A stretch of 64,000 nucleotides of DNA, taken from assembly GCA_036346255.1 (NCBI GenBank), contig CM070634.1:65366476-65430475 (forward strand). The letters are read 5' to 3'. The translations under genes were made by a program, and so were the position numbers. Source of the DNA: Ampelocalamus luodianensis (lineage: Eukaryota; Streptophyta; Magnoliopsida; Poales; Poaceae). The notes beneath the pieces were generated by a model that searched no databases, was not told the origin of the DNA, and worked only from the letters and a program-made list of their open reading frames with translations. Every line of letters begins with the position of its first letter. The first letter of the stretch is position 1. Positions 34,038-47,900 of the stretch are shown here, piece after piece.

Positions 34038-37000
34038 GGGCTTTAGGTCCGTGGTAATTGAATATTAAATTGACACACTGTGTACACGATAGGTGGGGTT
34101 GGGAAATCCATTGTTTAGTATTTCTATTGTTATGTTTCATTCGTTGAGCAATTGTTGAATTGCTTTTGTATTATCTTTCTTGTTGTTAATCTATGATATG
34201 TTATGATATTCCATATCTATGAATCTATTCTATGATTGTCATGATATGATCATGTATAATCATAATTGATTATATTGTTTAAGCGTGTCGATGATGGAGG
34301 TTAAGAAGTGGAGGCCGTGGTTGTGGCCTGGACTTTGTCGAGTTGCACCGTATTTGTGGTAGCGAGAATAGAGTAGTATCTACCCGAATACCATAGTGGA
34401 GTGTTGAGGTGAGATTCTTTAGAAAATATTATTCTCTTCCTTGGTTACGTATGTGGCGATTACGGTAATAGTTGCGTTTGATGAAGTTTTCTTGAGTTAG
34501 TGTTTTACATTTCTTGATGAGTTCTCATTGGACTTTCTTGGTTCCATAAGTCGACTACTTGTTCTCATTGCTGGTCTAAAGTTGTTCTTGGGATCGTTGG
34601 ATATCGGCAAAAAAAACTTATCTTTTCTTGGGAGTTCGCCCTTCTTATTGGAGAATGTGAATCATTTATTATTTGAGTATTCAGATGCTGAAAGTTTTAC
34701 ATTGCAAATTCTTTAACATGTGAAAGCTTTGACTTTATGTATTTCTTTTGGATTAGTTCGGTGTTGGAATGTAATGCCTCTTTTACGAAAGATTAGGTTA
34801 AAATCTTTAAGTGATGTCTTGACATGCTTAAGTACGAGTGTTAATTAAATGAATTAATTATTATGGTATGAGTTATCGATTTGGGTTATTAGCTTTGTGC
34901 AAGCAGTCTATTCTTAACTAGTATCCGTGGAAGTGAATTGCTTAAAGTGAAATGTCGTTGTATTTGAGTGCAGGATGAGTTTTAGATAAGAGGTTGTTCA
35001 TATTTGTTCAAGAAGCTATTGTTGTTAAGAATTGTGGAAAAAATGTGGATGTATCGGGTTGATCTTTACGATCGGATAATCGATAAATTTGTTAGATAAG
35101 TTGAAATCTAGGTCCTCTTTCGATTATTCTAACCGCTAGTGATGGTTAAGTTAAGGATGTGTTCGAATGTTGTCTTGATAAATATTAATCTTGAATTTGT
35201 CTTCTATTTGGATCTTGATGATCTTATTTAAATGATAGCTTTACTTGATTCTTGCCATGCTAAAAATTATTGAAACATGTTTAAATGACTAGATGAGCGA
35301 TGATGTATCGCCTTGTGAAACCTTGACTTATGTGTCCTATATTATTGAAGTTAAGGACATTTTATTCTAATTCTTGATCATAAGTTAGAATCTTGATTAT
35401 ATCCTCTTAAGCTGTTGTTGAGGTTGCAAGCAGAGGTAGGATCATGTTTGTGCCATGTGTGGCTAGAGAGCATTTAGTGTGTACTATCTTGGCATCGAGT
35501 GTCACTAAGAGTTAAATGGATGAAAGCTAATCAGAGATTTACTGTTGGTGTACATTGGTGAGATTGTCATGTTCTATTATCATCTTGTTGAAAGAGTTTG
35601 TTTCAATTATAAGGTTTTGCACTAGGTTTTCCTAGATCAAGTATATGTAACCTTATTTAGATTTTAGAGACATGATGAAGTAGTTCATTGTGATTCTTTT
35701 CAAAAGTTCATGGAGTGTTAAGAGATTTGATGATTCTCGCCAATAGCATATTATTTCGTTGATTAGTGTGATTGTCGATTGTGGTTGTGATGATAATGTT
35801 CAACGAAAAAATCATTGCATGATCTTGTTTTAGTGAAAGTGTTTGAGTTTTGCGTTTGTTATCTTTGGACCTCATGAGTTATGTGGTAACTTTATGCATT
35901 TGAGCAAAGAGGCGGGTTGAAAGATTTTATTGGTTCTTAAGTGGTTCTTATGATTTGGTCTTAAGAGCTTATCTTGTTTAAGTGGCAAAGTGATGTAGTA
36001 ATCACGAAAATAACTTTCTGGTTAAAGGAAGGAGTGAAGTAAAAGTATTTGAGATTTAAGTCGCGTTTCGCCACTTGCGAGTTTATTTGGGTGTGCTTAA
36101 ACCTTATGCATTTGTTCCATAAGAGTTTATCAAATTTTCAAAGGCATTACCTTCTTCTCATTTGTGGTTTGGTATTTGCTTTCAATAAGGCTTGAGCCCT
36201 CGACTATTGATTTTCCCTTATGTTTTCCAGTACTTTGCCTAAGTGACTATTTTTTCTTGATCCTTTGTTCCTTTGCGGGTGGCACATGTTTTCCTAGTTG
36301 AAGAAAATTGATTTCATTCGCTCTTCCTTTTGAGAAAGAATCAATCTATTCGTTTCACGGAGTCTTTTGAGGTGTTTAATGATTGTAGTTGTGAAACTTT
36401 GGGTTGGAAATTATTCGATGAGCATTGGAGGACGAAATAATTTCGTAATATAGTTATTTAAGAGGAGTTTATCTCATTAGAAGGTTGCCTTTGGAGGTTA
36501 AACTGATTGCATGGTTACAACTAGTAGAATCTATAGCGAGGCGTAGTCCAAGTTCTTTTGTTCATTTCAATGGAACATAGAATTATCAAAGTATGAAAAT
36601 CTTGATCAATGTATTAGAGTATCGCGGTTGAGTACCTTGCGTGGTTGTGTAGATGAAATATGATGGTGTTGTAATGGGAGTAATATTAGCAAAGTGATCG
36701 ATCGTTAAAGAGATTAAAGAGATAGCCGAGATTGTTGGATTATTGCCATGAATGACTTGGGCGTAGTAAGTAACTCTCTAAGAATTAGAATCTTGATAAA
36801 GATAATTGGATCGAAGAAATGTTTTTGTGTTGATGTCAATGCTTGAGTATGTTTGGATTGTGAGAATTTTAGGGATTTAATTTGAGGCTTCCCTATCTTC
36901 TATATGAGAAGTTCATGGTAGGAGTCTTGGAGTTTAATTTTGGGCTTCACATTCTTTTGCTAGGACCTTGAGTCTCCCAATGATTATGTGTAGAGAAAGT

Positions 37001-38238
37001 AGAATAAGGGTGGATTCAGAACAATGGGATGGTCATTGATAGAACCCTTTTGAGGAAGTATATGAATGTGTGTCTTTGGGAATTTCGAGTTGTTTATTCT
37101 TAAAACATTGAGGTGATGTGATTGCATGTGATATCTATTTTGAGATGCATTGGAAGTCATCTGTCAAATTAGTTGTCGGTAGAGGAGTTGTTGAGAGAAA
37201 GTTTGGTGTAGTCGATAGAGCCTCTATACCGAGGTGTGGATGATGTATTTCGACTTGAGCATAGCGTTGAGAATGCCAAGTTAAGAGAGATGAGTTAGGG
37301 TGTTATGCGATGAATTGGAATTCCAAAGTTTGAGAGAAGTTTTATTCTGAAAGAAAGCGAGAAATTGATGCTTCCTAAAGTAGAGACACGTTTTCTTGAT
37401 TTTTGTTTGAGCTATGTGTTTTGACAGATGTCTTTCGCAAGTTGAGCTCGACATTTATGTTGATATGTGTGATTCTTTCCAGTTGAGACGGAATAAATGA
37501 TTTTTTTGGGGCATTCAAGTGATTTCTCCTTTGGATTTCGTGGCGTTTATTATAAAGCGCCACTTGGAGCGTGGAAAGGTTTTTCGTGATGAAATTCGAT
37601 TTACGTGTTTGACTCTTTAGTCTTGAGTGGTACGCATAGATGCGATGTGAATCTTTCTTTTCAGATGGGTTTTGTCGGTAAAGAGTTTGCTTAAAGAGAG
37701 CTCATTGTGTGTTTACGGTTAAAGGAGGTGATCCTTATTTTAGTGAAGAGTTCAATTGAGAGGTGGAACAAGAGTTCGTGTTCTATGTGCATGTTGTGTG
37801 GTTGATATCAATTGGAATGTTAGCCAAGGTACTTTGGGTTGTTTTTAGTTAGCTACGGAATTCGGAAGTTGGCGTATCGCAAGGACCGTCTCGGGTCCAT
37901 ATGTGGTGTACTACATTTAGCATGTTTGGTGCGAGTGAGTACTGTGAGAACTAGAGTTTGAATATTAGTTAACGTCATTGACCATCGAGTAGGATCTTAC
38001 CTTTGAATCTCTTCGATGAGTGTACTTGGCAATGTCGGATTGAGTGTTAGGTCGGATGTAGTTTACGTCAATGTCTTGTGGTCTTGTCGATCGAGAGATA
38101 GGTCATTTGGGACACAGAGTCTCGCATGCGTGAGTTTTATCCGAACATGTTTGCTCGGGCATATGTTAATAGATGTTTCTTTTAGTGGCAATTATTCTTT
38201 CGTTTATTTCGACGGTTAGAATTCGAGTCGAATCTGTT
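34038..38238 (+). other. Non-coding internal region of B1
   Basis: 4.2 kb without a reading frame above about 70 residues and no recognisable domain. It matches the internal region of B2 on the opposite strand (for example 36820-36975 against 51960-52140). Conservation of a non-coding interior between two separate insertions suggests that the sequence itself matters for packaging or copying, or that the copies share a recent source. Confidence 0.8.
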
Positions 38239-38249
38239 AAGAGGTAGAA
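38239..38249 (+). promoter_or_regulatory. Polypurine tract of B1
   Basis: AAGAGGTAGAA stands directly before the 3' LTR. Confidence 0.75.
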
Positions 38250-40598
38250 TGTAATACCTCGAATATCAAATAGAGAGAACATATTATTCGGAAGAGAAAT
38301 TTATTCAAATTTGAATGCATTAAAGTTTAGAGAAAAATTGAAAGAAAATTCAGGATTTGAGAGAGGATTGGACCTTGGCTTTTAGCCCAAGGTGTCCTAG
38401 CCAAGTGGGCGGCCTTGTAGTGGAGTCAAGAAGGGGTCTCCTTCCCCAAAACCCTACCCTCTGCTACAGTACCGCACCGCACTGTAGCACTGTGATACTG
38501 TAGCAGCCCCCTCCGTGCTGCTCTACCAAGATGAGGAAGAAGCTCAGGTGCCGCGGCCATGGTGGAAGGAGAAGAAGGGAGAAGGAGAAAGGAGGAGGAA
38601 GATCATCTTCTCCAAGGTTCTCCCACCTACGTCCTGGTTGCTACAAGGGTAACGAGTGCCGATCCTCATCGTTTGATTAGTGGTAGATGTGTTTTGGTTC
38701 AATTTTGATTATATCGATTTGCTGCGGGTAGAAATTCGTTTCTGTCCAGATTGTTGCGTGGACTTTTTCGTGATGTTAGAAGCCGAATCTGAGTTTCCCA
38801 TCTCCTAGAGATATGTAGGTCTTGTTCTTAGCTTTCGGTGGCCGCCAAGATCACCTAATTCCGACTTTCGAGTCAAAAGTTATGATAGATTTAATATCTG
38901 CTGTCCAGAATCCTGACGAGAATTAGCAGTCTCTGTTTAGGTTGATATATGGCCTAGTTAGGGGGTGATTCAGAGGTCTTGCCCATAACAAATTTTGAAG
39001 GTGATATCACTAGCTTTCAGGATTGATAAAGAACACCTCATTTGGATTTATAGATCAAAAGTTATGCACTTTTCTTTGTGACTGTCCAGATTGTAGATCA
39101 GTCTGTCCAGATTGTATGTCAGTTTCTATCTTTAGTTTTGACCCGTGTGCCACTTTTTGTTAAAGGCAAAATTTGAATGTCGTGCCAACTAGTTTATTGT
39201 AGGTAATTTCATAACCTTTTCAGATTGTTAAAGAACGCTCAATTCGGGTTGTAGATTAAAAGTTATGGTTGTTTTAGTATTGCTGTCCTGTTTGTTCAGA
39301 CAGAAGCTGTGCTGCTGTTTTGTTTTCTTTATTAGAGAAGTTTATTGGCCGAATTGGGAAATCTCATCAACTTGAATGTTATAGATATGTTCGTTAAGAT
39401 GAGGTAGGATCTGGACTCATCTCATTTGAGTCCCACGTCATTAACTACTGTCATTTTCGTGCTGCTGTCCCGACACGTTTTTGGGTTGCAGCCTGTTTTC
39501 AGATTAGGTTTTATGGCGATTCCTTGGGAGTTCAAGGGGGTATTGTAGACTATTAATTCGGGTTGGATTCTATGTTGTTCTTATATCGGTTATTTAATTG
39601 TTTAGGCCACGAGGCTACGGGTTTGGGGCGCCATCGTTGCTGCTAACTTGTCATGCGAAGGCAAGTACTTTGTTGCTTTTGAGTCTGTGATTGTGAATGT
39701 TTTCATGAATATAGTGTGACATATTGTGTTACCCGAGATGCGGAATTGGTTATGTTCTTTCATTATGTGGAGTATATCTTGAGAGATGGTATTATCACTG
39801 TTCATGTTCATATCATGCATCCTTTTATTCATGTTATGTCCACGGGAGTGGATTGTAAGTCCCACCATTCCAATGTGGGCAAATTTGGACATTGTCATGT
39901 CCGTCCACGGAGTGGATTGAAAGACCCATCAATTCCGGTATGGGCAGCTTTGGACACCTATATGAAACGTTCTTCATATAGGACTTGGATCCCGCACTTT
40001 TGTTAAGGTGCGGGCTTAAGTGAACACCGACGGGTGTGTCACTCACTATCTGCGTATATGCATGTGTGCAGTCCATCCTTGATTACATTCATTCATTTCA
40101 TGTTTTCATAAGTGTTCACTCGATGCAAGGTTCGCATTCTTAAATGGTGATGTCTGTTTGTATATGTGTTCTTTTTCTTTCTTTGTACTTGCTGAGTCAT
40201 GGACTCACTCTTGCGTTGTTTGTTTATTTTAGGTAACCCCGATGTTGGCTCACTTGGGAGGAGTAGACACGCACTACTCGTTCACATCATCCTATTCATG
40301 TTCAAGATTAAATTTAGTTCTATCTTACATTCGTTAATGATGAACTGTAATAATTAAATTATAATTGGTGAAGGAAGGATACCTTCTCCACATGGATGTT
40401 GATTTATTCTGCGTGTGAACCTTCTTTATTGATGATCGTATTAAATAACTTAGAAGGTGAAGGAATGATACCTTCACCATGTCTGTTTAATTTAATCTTG
40501 TCTTTAGTTGAAATACTTAGTTCAAATTCTTACGCATTATGGATGTATGTTAGATGTTTTAGGTGACATCTTGGCTTCCGAATAGCCAGGGTGTTACA
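38250..40598 (+). repeat. 3' LTR of B1
   Basis: 2,349 bp. It differs from the 5' LTR mainly by short indels and by disturbed CAG/CTG positions (for example 39640-39662 against 33050-33085). Confidence 0.93.
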
Positions 40599-40603
40599 AA
40601 CCA

Positions 40604-41204
40604 TCCATGAACTTCTCCTGTTTAGCCTCATCAGAGGCCACCTCTCCCGGAGCATAACGAGCCAAATGATTAAACTCGTAAAGATACTCCGATCTGAGAC
40701 TTGCGCCCTGTTTAGCGCAAGAAACTCCTTCTTCTTGAGCTTCATCGGGCCATCGGGAATGTAGGCCCGACGGAAGCGGTCGAAACTCATCCCACGAGAC
40801 AACGTGGCTGCGGGCTGCATGGCGAAAGTTCTCCCACCAAGAGAGTCTGCACACTCAGGCGATGGGATGCAAAGAGTGCCCGCTCTGCTCCACGGCGGCG
40901 ATATTGAGCTTTCACTCAACAAGCGCAGCCAATCATCCGCGTCCAAAGGGTCCTCAGACCGAGAGAAAGTAGGCGGCTGCGTACGGAGAAACTCCGCAAG
41001 CCCACCACGAGACTGGTGGCCACCACCTCCAGATCCCGAAGCACCAGCGGGAGCGGAGGTATTCCTCGCAATGACCTCCAAGATCCGGTGCGGTCCATGC
41101 GATTCCGCTCGTCGAGCGAACCTCGACCATGGTGGGAGGAGGAAGCTCCTCATCGGAACCGGCCGGTGATTATTGCATGAGTGGTTCTTGCCATCCTGTT
41201 CCAC
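40604..41204 (-). pseudogene. gag: gag of A2, N-terminal part (split by B1)
   Basis: It starts at 41204 with MEQDGKNHSC, then a Gly/Ser-rich stretch, QPPTFSRSEDPLDADDWLR (the typical start of the Ty3 gag domain) and FDRFRRAYIPDGPMKLKKKE. A frame change near 40710 leads to SEYLYEFNHLARYAPGEVAS and KQEKFMDG, where B1 is inserted. Gag forms the particle shell and binds the RNA. The remainder is at 31211-31674. Confidence 0.8.
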
Positions 41205-41909
41205 AAAAATAGGTTAAACACAACTCCGGAACAGGAGACAAAGAAAACAACTAACCCTAAACAAACAAACTTTAATAGCCCAAGTAACCACATAAAATTA
41301 CAGCAAGATCATAAAGATAACAACCATCCTCCTATTATGACTAACTCGTATGGGAGAACGATTAATCAATTTTCAGGAAGATAAATTTCAGAATATTAAC
41401 TTCTGTTCGAAAACAACTAAGAAACAAGGTGAGAAATTTACTAAAGAAGGGTTAGACACTTAGCTATCTCATATCACTTCTTACCCGTGCATTCCCACAA
41501 ATTTTAGTTGACTTAACCTCTCATTTCAGCACCTTTTACTACTCAAATGCTAGCTGTCCAGAAATATCTTGCTTGCTGTCCAGATTTTCTCCATTCAGCT
41601 TCTGGCCGAAATTTGTAGTTTCCGGGAGCTTCTAATCTTCACAAGACAGCCCACACTTTCATTTTATAACTCTCATGGTTTACCCAAAACCAATCTACTC
41701 GATAAACAACTATCTTTTGAAAGAAGATGAGAGGAAAACTCAACCTTCAAATTCAGTTCAGAATAAGGTGAGATGAGCAAACTAACATAGACGAGGAGTA
41801 AAATATGAGAACTTACTTAAGATTTTCTGGAAAGCACTTGATATAAGGAAAGTAAGTTTTTCAAAATATCCTAGGGACGACCAAGCTAGGGGTTTCTACG
41901 GTCAGTATG
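41205..41909 (-). other. Leader of A2 between primer site and gag
   Basis: Non-coding, AT-rich, about 700 bp. It should include the packaging signal; nothing specific is recognisable. Confidence 0.6.
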
Positions 41910-41921
41910 GCTCTGATACCA
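41910..41921 (-). promoter_or_regulatory. Primer binding site of A2
   Basis: On the minus strand TGGTATCAGAGC, complementary to the 3' end of initiator Met tRNA, a few bases after the LTR end. Confidence 0.92.
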
Positions 41922-41926
41922 AACTC

Positions 41927-44900
41927 TGTGAGACCCCGGTTTATTAAACTTGTAATACTTAACCTTCCACTGGTTCTAGTATCACAAATAGAATAATCTG
42001 CGTCTCGATGAACATGTGCCTCCCAGAACAAGCAGCACACATACATCAAATCAAAGCATGCATCATTTCCATACAACAGAATATAACAAGTCTACCAAAA
42101 GACATACATAATATAAGTTATTACAACACAGCCGACCGGCCAAATGACTTAAGTAGCAAATAAGTAACAGCGGAAGCAAAAGTTGCCATAAGATGGCTTA
42201 AACCAAAAGACAACCGGTTAGCCACATAACACCACAGGGCAACCGACCGGGCCGCCAAGCTAATCGCCCCTTAAACTGCCACAGCACAACTCACAAAAGT
42301 GAGGCCCATCGGACTCACTATCATCCTCTGCACAACACAAGCAATGCAGGTGAATACAAAAATGTACTCGCAAGACTTACAAGTAACAAGCCTATACATA
42401 GCTACATGAAAGCTGTATCAAAGGAATGGGATTATATGGTTCTTTAGACGCATAAAGCAAGTTTCATTTGCAATATTGTAATAGATTGAACAACAGTTTG
42501 TAAAATCTGTTTTTAAGCATTTAAATAGCAGCGAGTAAACATAAGTAACAAGTGTCCACCTAGAAGTGACTTTCCCCAAAGCCACCACAATATAGCATGA
42601 ATCCCTGATTCATACCACCATCAAGTTTTAATTTTAAAAAGGTTGTAGTCTAACTCTTGAAAGACTTCCCCAAGCGTGTCCATAACCTAGGACGAGGCTA
42701 TTCGAATAGTTTTAATCCCTGCAGGGGTGTACCAATGTACCCACACTTCAGACCGCCTTTTTGCCAAGCTATTAAGCACACTTCCTTTGGTATGCCGGCA
42801 CGGCTAAGTCCTACGAACCCTTTCCAATGGAATATGTGCGAGGACCCCGGTTTATTCGACTTATAGTGCTTAGCCTTCCATTGACCCTAGCAACACAATT
42901 CAAATAAACCAAGCCTCAGGATATGTATACTTCCCAGAAATGCAGTATACACACCCCGTTACAAAATTAAGCATCAATTCCATACACGAGAGATTACAAT
43001 ATCAAAACTTCATAATATACAACAGATTGAAAAATAACAAGATAAATGACAAACTACACAGCGGAAGCAAAAGCCATAAGATGGCGATAAATAAAAGAGC
43101 CAATTAGTGTGCCTTTACCCACAAGGCAACCAACCGGACCGCCAAGCTAGTCGTCAAACCCGTAGCACAGCTCACAAAAGGAAAGCCCTTGGGGCTCACC
43201 TTCTTCCTCTGCAACAAATACATTAAGCAAAGCATCTGAGTACAAAAATTGTTTTTGTACTCATAAAGTGACGTGTAAGGGTATGAACTATAATTTAACT
43301 ACATGCAAGCTTTATTTAAGTGGAGGGCTCTGGACTTACTTTTAGCAGAAAGCAAGTTTTCTTTTGCAATAATGTAATAGTTTTGAGGGCAGTTTTAACA
43401 ATTCAAATTTTATTTGCGGGAATAACGACGTCTGATGAAGTAGTGACAAAAGACATCACGGAGATGACCAACCCAATGGCCATCACAACAATAGTATGAG
43501 CATGTTCATACCAACCCATCAAGTTTTAATTAAAATGTTGTAGTCTAACTCTTGATAAGCTTACCCAAGCGTGTCCATCACCTAGGACGAGGCTATTCGA
43601 ATAGTTTTTAACCCTGCAGGGGTGTACCACTGTACCCACACTTCAGACCGCCTTTAAGCCAAAGCACACTACCGAAGGTATGCTGGCACAGCTAAGTCCT
43701 ACGAGACTTTTTCCAATATTGTGTATTAACTACGAGCCGCTCGTATGGATAGAAATCCATACGCTTACATGGTAAAGCCGAAAAGACAACTACCCACTCA
43801 GGATAAAGCTTTTCGGACAACTACCATGCTCCCACCTCCATCCCTCCTGCGACCTCCTGCGACCCGGAGCCAATACACGCCAAAGTACTAGGTCAAGAGA
43901 GGTCCCATACCCTCTAGTGTGGTTAGCACGCCGAAATGCCTGGATAACAGGCACTCACAAGATGTTCGGTCCTTAATTGACCCGGGCACCATTCCAGTCA
44001 CACCCAAGAATCACACCATCTTACCATTGTGCCCGCGTCGAAATCATTTTGTTTTTAGTTTTTAGTTTTCACAATTAAACATAGCAAAAGTCTTTGAATC
44101 ATAAAGTTATATAATAATTTTGTGTGATCAAAGTTATCGACTAAGTCGATAACAGCCCAATTCTACGGTATCTAAGCATGGCTAAGCATCATATCGTAAA
44201 TACAAATAAAAGGCCTAAATCATTCACCGGCTCTAATTCACGGTGAGAATAATATTCCTAAGTTAGTGGCGGGGTGAACAATTTTCAGGGCAACAATGCA
44301 ATGGGATTAACTACCTCTAATCGACAAAATTACTTTGACACAAAAGCATGCATACATACAAGTTAAACAAAATATTAGACTTGAAAATAATGGGAATGAA
44401 CTGGATATGATCAAACTGCTTGCCTTTGCTTTTGAGATATTCGACTTGCTGCAGAGGACCACTCTCGATAATCAACGCCATCTAACGATAAAAACTGCCA
44501 AAGTGAAAAACAGCGAATAAACACCAGAACGCCAATAGTAATCAAAAATCAAACACACAGAAGATAGATTATGAATTTAGGAACAACAAATTAGATGATA
44601 CTGAATTTATTTAAATTAGATAGGATTTCTTATTACTGATCTTTCCAAACTCACTTATTTCCACGATAAACATACAGTCAAAAACAATCCTCTTATATGC
44701 TCTCCTCTTTCGACAAACTTTGATGGTGATTGTGTGCACATCTATTAGTTACAACATATTATCACACTTTAATTAACTAACTATTCTAAGCAACTATTAC
44801 TGCTATAAGTTCATTTAGACAAACAAATTGGCTAACTCACTTAGTGACCTAATTGTCTTACACAACATTTTGCTAAAAGAAAACATAAGGTCTTGCAAAT

Positions 44901-47900
44901 GGGTTCATTGACAATTCAGGTTTTCTACTAAAGAGTTACACTGACAAAACATCCTTCCTTAACACACCTCTTCTTTTCTGTGCACTAACCTGCAACAGGA
45001 CAATCCCCTGATAAAGAAATACGAGTCTTTGCTAGCTATCCTCCTAAAAACAACTTTCAGATTTTAGATGCTACTGGAAACTAATTGCCCAACTAGCTAA
45101 AATAATCTGAGACCAACACTAACCACTGGATTAGCAAGGTCATCAGTTCATTGACAAGTCTGCTCATCATCAACTTACCTTTACTGTTAAATCGACAGAC
45201 AATACATAGTATTGCTGAAATGAAGTGTTTCTCACTAACTCCTTTTAAAAACTCAGATTTCAATTCGGTTGATTCAATTGAGTGGTTCCGTGATCAGCTA
45301 TATGATCAGGTAGTGTTAGATGGCTGGTCTTACAAGTGAGTTTAACTGACAATAGTATTCTATCTCCTTAGAACCTTCTCTGCTTATCAGCTCATTTAAC
45401 AGACTAGCAGTTAACACTGTTATTTAACTTCACAATTTGAGAAGGAAGATTGCTAAATGCAAGTCCGTTGACCCCTATCTTGCTAGGCATCAAGAGCTAA
45501 TCACCTGATTAGGTTGGACCTTCTGCTAGAGAAATGTCCAAAAGGCTATTTGAATTAACAAGATTTCAAACTATTCGCATTAACCATGTCATTCAGTTTT
45601 TTTTTTGTCACTTTTAATTCTCCTCAATCTTCCTACTGCTCATGTTCGGATACTTTGGGCAAGGAGACGAAGTTGTTTACAGGGAGCAGTATTTAACTAA
45701 ACTTTTCACTTATTGAATCTATTTCAACAAGGCTACTTGATTTAGCTGTTAACATGTTATTGCAAATATGTTAGGCAAAGCTGATGTTAATTCTGTTTTA
45801 ACTAGTATAGCTTGTTAGTCAGAGTATGTTTTGGTTGAGAAACATAATCAGACTGTTGTCAGTTTTCCCTGGAGCTCTATTGTCTGAAACTCAACATTCT
45901 ATCCAATCATCTTAGGATACCCTTCCCCCTAATCAAACTCTAATTTGACTTCCAATCTCAAGTTAATTACTTAGTGCACTAATCAGTTATCACCTAACCT
46001 CCTAACTCACTACTATCAGACAAAAGCTCCTATTGTACAGAGAAAGAACAGACTGAGGGAGCATAAAGAGGATAGTACAGAGGAAGGCTCGAGCTGCTCA
46101 GAGTAGCTCATGTCGCCGGTGATGGAGCTGCGGCGTGGCGGGGGAGGCTACGAAAATGGGTTAACAGGGGGCTAGTGAAGCTAGAGGTGGTCTTGGGGAG
46201 GCCGGAGAGGCAGTGTGGCGGCGTGACAATGGCGAGCGGCGGCGTCGGGAGCGGCCGGGTGCGGCGGTCTTGCGGGGCGACGGCGGCCGGAGGGAGGAGA
46301 GGGAAAGGGCAGGCGAGCACGAGCTTGAGGGAGGGGAGTGGATGCTCACCGAGCTGTTCGAAGAGGCGGGGGAGCTCCGGAGTGGGCCGGCGACGAGAGA
46401 CAGGGGCGGCGCGGGGAAGCTCGCGGTGGTGGCGGCCTAGGGCGGCGGGGAGGCTCGGCCGGCTTTTGGGGAAGTGTCGTGGTGGCGGCGCGGTGCTCCA
46501 GCTCCGAGGAATTGGAGGCGGGAGCTCCGGAGGTGGCTCGAGGCGGTGCGGCCATGGTGAGCAATGGCCGGACCTGGAGAAGGAGAGGCACGGCGACGCA
46601 CTAGTGAGAGAGGGGTGACTCCTTGGTGAGCACAAGCATGAGAGGGGTGGTAGGAGCTCACCGGCGCGGTTGATGGTGGTGGGGAGGAGTCGAGGCGGCT
46701 CAGGCAGAGCAGCCGGGCCGGGGCCGGTGCGAGCTGGGACGGAGGAGGAAGGAGCCGGAGTGCTGAGCGCCAAAGGAGGAGAGGCACCAGGGGCGGCGAG
46801 CTGCTGCAGAGGGCTGACGGCCGGGGAAGCCGGAGTGGCCGCCGAGCTGGGGTGCGATGGAGCCTGGGGTTGCTGTGTGCCGAGGCGGCCGGCGCCGCCT
46901 TGGTGGAGAATAGGAGGAAGGGAGGGGATGAAATGGTAGGGAAGGAGCGTGGAGAAGATAAGGCGATGCACTCAGCGGGGCTCACGGCAAGGGCGGTGGT
47001 GACCGTGCGTGGTGCGTGGCGAGCATGCGGCGACGGAGCTGGCGAGCGGTGCGCTCGGGCGGGAGCCGCGTGTGTGCTGCCGTGGAAGAGAAGGCCTGGC
47101 GAGCGGGGTCGGGCCGTCAGTGACAGAAGAGGGGCTGGCTCGGCGAGCTGGTTCGGTCAGACTCGGACTTGGGTCGGAGGAACAGTGCACGAGTCGGATT
47201 AGAATTTGTGTTTTAGTGTTGACCGAAACAAATACAAGTTTGACCTAGCCGTTTGAACTAGAAATAAAATTTGAAAAATTATGAAAATTTTTGTGGGCAT
47301 TCTGAGGTTCACAAGGGACTTAGGAAAAATAATTTCAAACACTTTCTATATTAAAATTTGTTAGAATTAAATCCTATTCAAATCTGCATTAGTGATTTCG
47401 TTTGAATTTTGGTGAAGGCAAAAAGACTTATAAAAATTTGGTAAAAATAATTACAATTCAAGATCAATAATGTAGTATTTGAATAAATTATTTTTGGATA
47501 TTTTCATTCATACATCTTTCTGGAATTCAATTTGGAATGGGATTTAAGTTTAAAAGTTTAAAACTTCAACACAAACTTTAATACAATCTTCAAAATTTTA
47601 AAATTGTGCACAAGATTTTGGAAACCATGAGCATGATCAAGATATACAACCAAAAGTTTTTAAATTTTCATACTTTTATACATTTAAAATACAAACCCTA
47701 ATTTGGGGTTATTACAATATGCTAATCAAGAGATGCACGTATGGGGGTTAATCCTTAGTGATCTGCCGACGAAATATGGATCACAAGGATCCATACGTGG
47801 AGCAAGATACACCGGCCTCGGCGGGTGTTCCTCTCCCTACAAACGTGTCCATGTTGCATATAATCAAATATGCAACCCACCACGCGACTCATTAATTAAC

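Larger units (their letters stand above)
31680..40598 (+). mobile_element. Element B1: full-length non-coding LTR retrotransposon (LARD-like) in A2 gag
   Basis: LTRs at 31680-34023 and 38250-40598 both start TGTAATACCTCG and end GTGTTAC(A). The duplication AACCA is at 31675-31679 and 40599-40603. The primer site follows the left LTR and the polypurine tract precedes the right one, so it reads on the plus strand, opposite to its host A2. Total 8,919 bp. The 4.2-kb internal region has no gag, pol or other gene and matches the interior of B2. LTR sequences of B1 and B2 differ clearly while interiors match, so they are two subfamilies. Confidence 0.94.

Noticed and set aside
46108..46971. Frame of 287 residues on the minus strand
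   Set aside because: Pro/Ser/Arg-rich translation of a GC-rich stretch inside the C solo LTR. Equally long frames exist in other phases and on the other strand, and no domain is visible.
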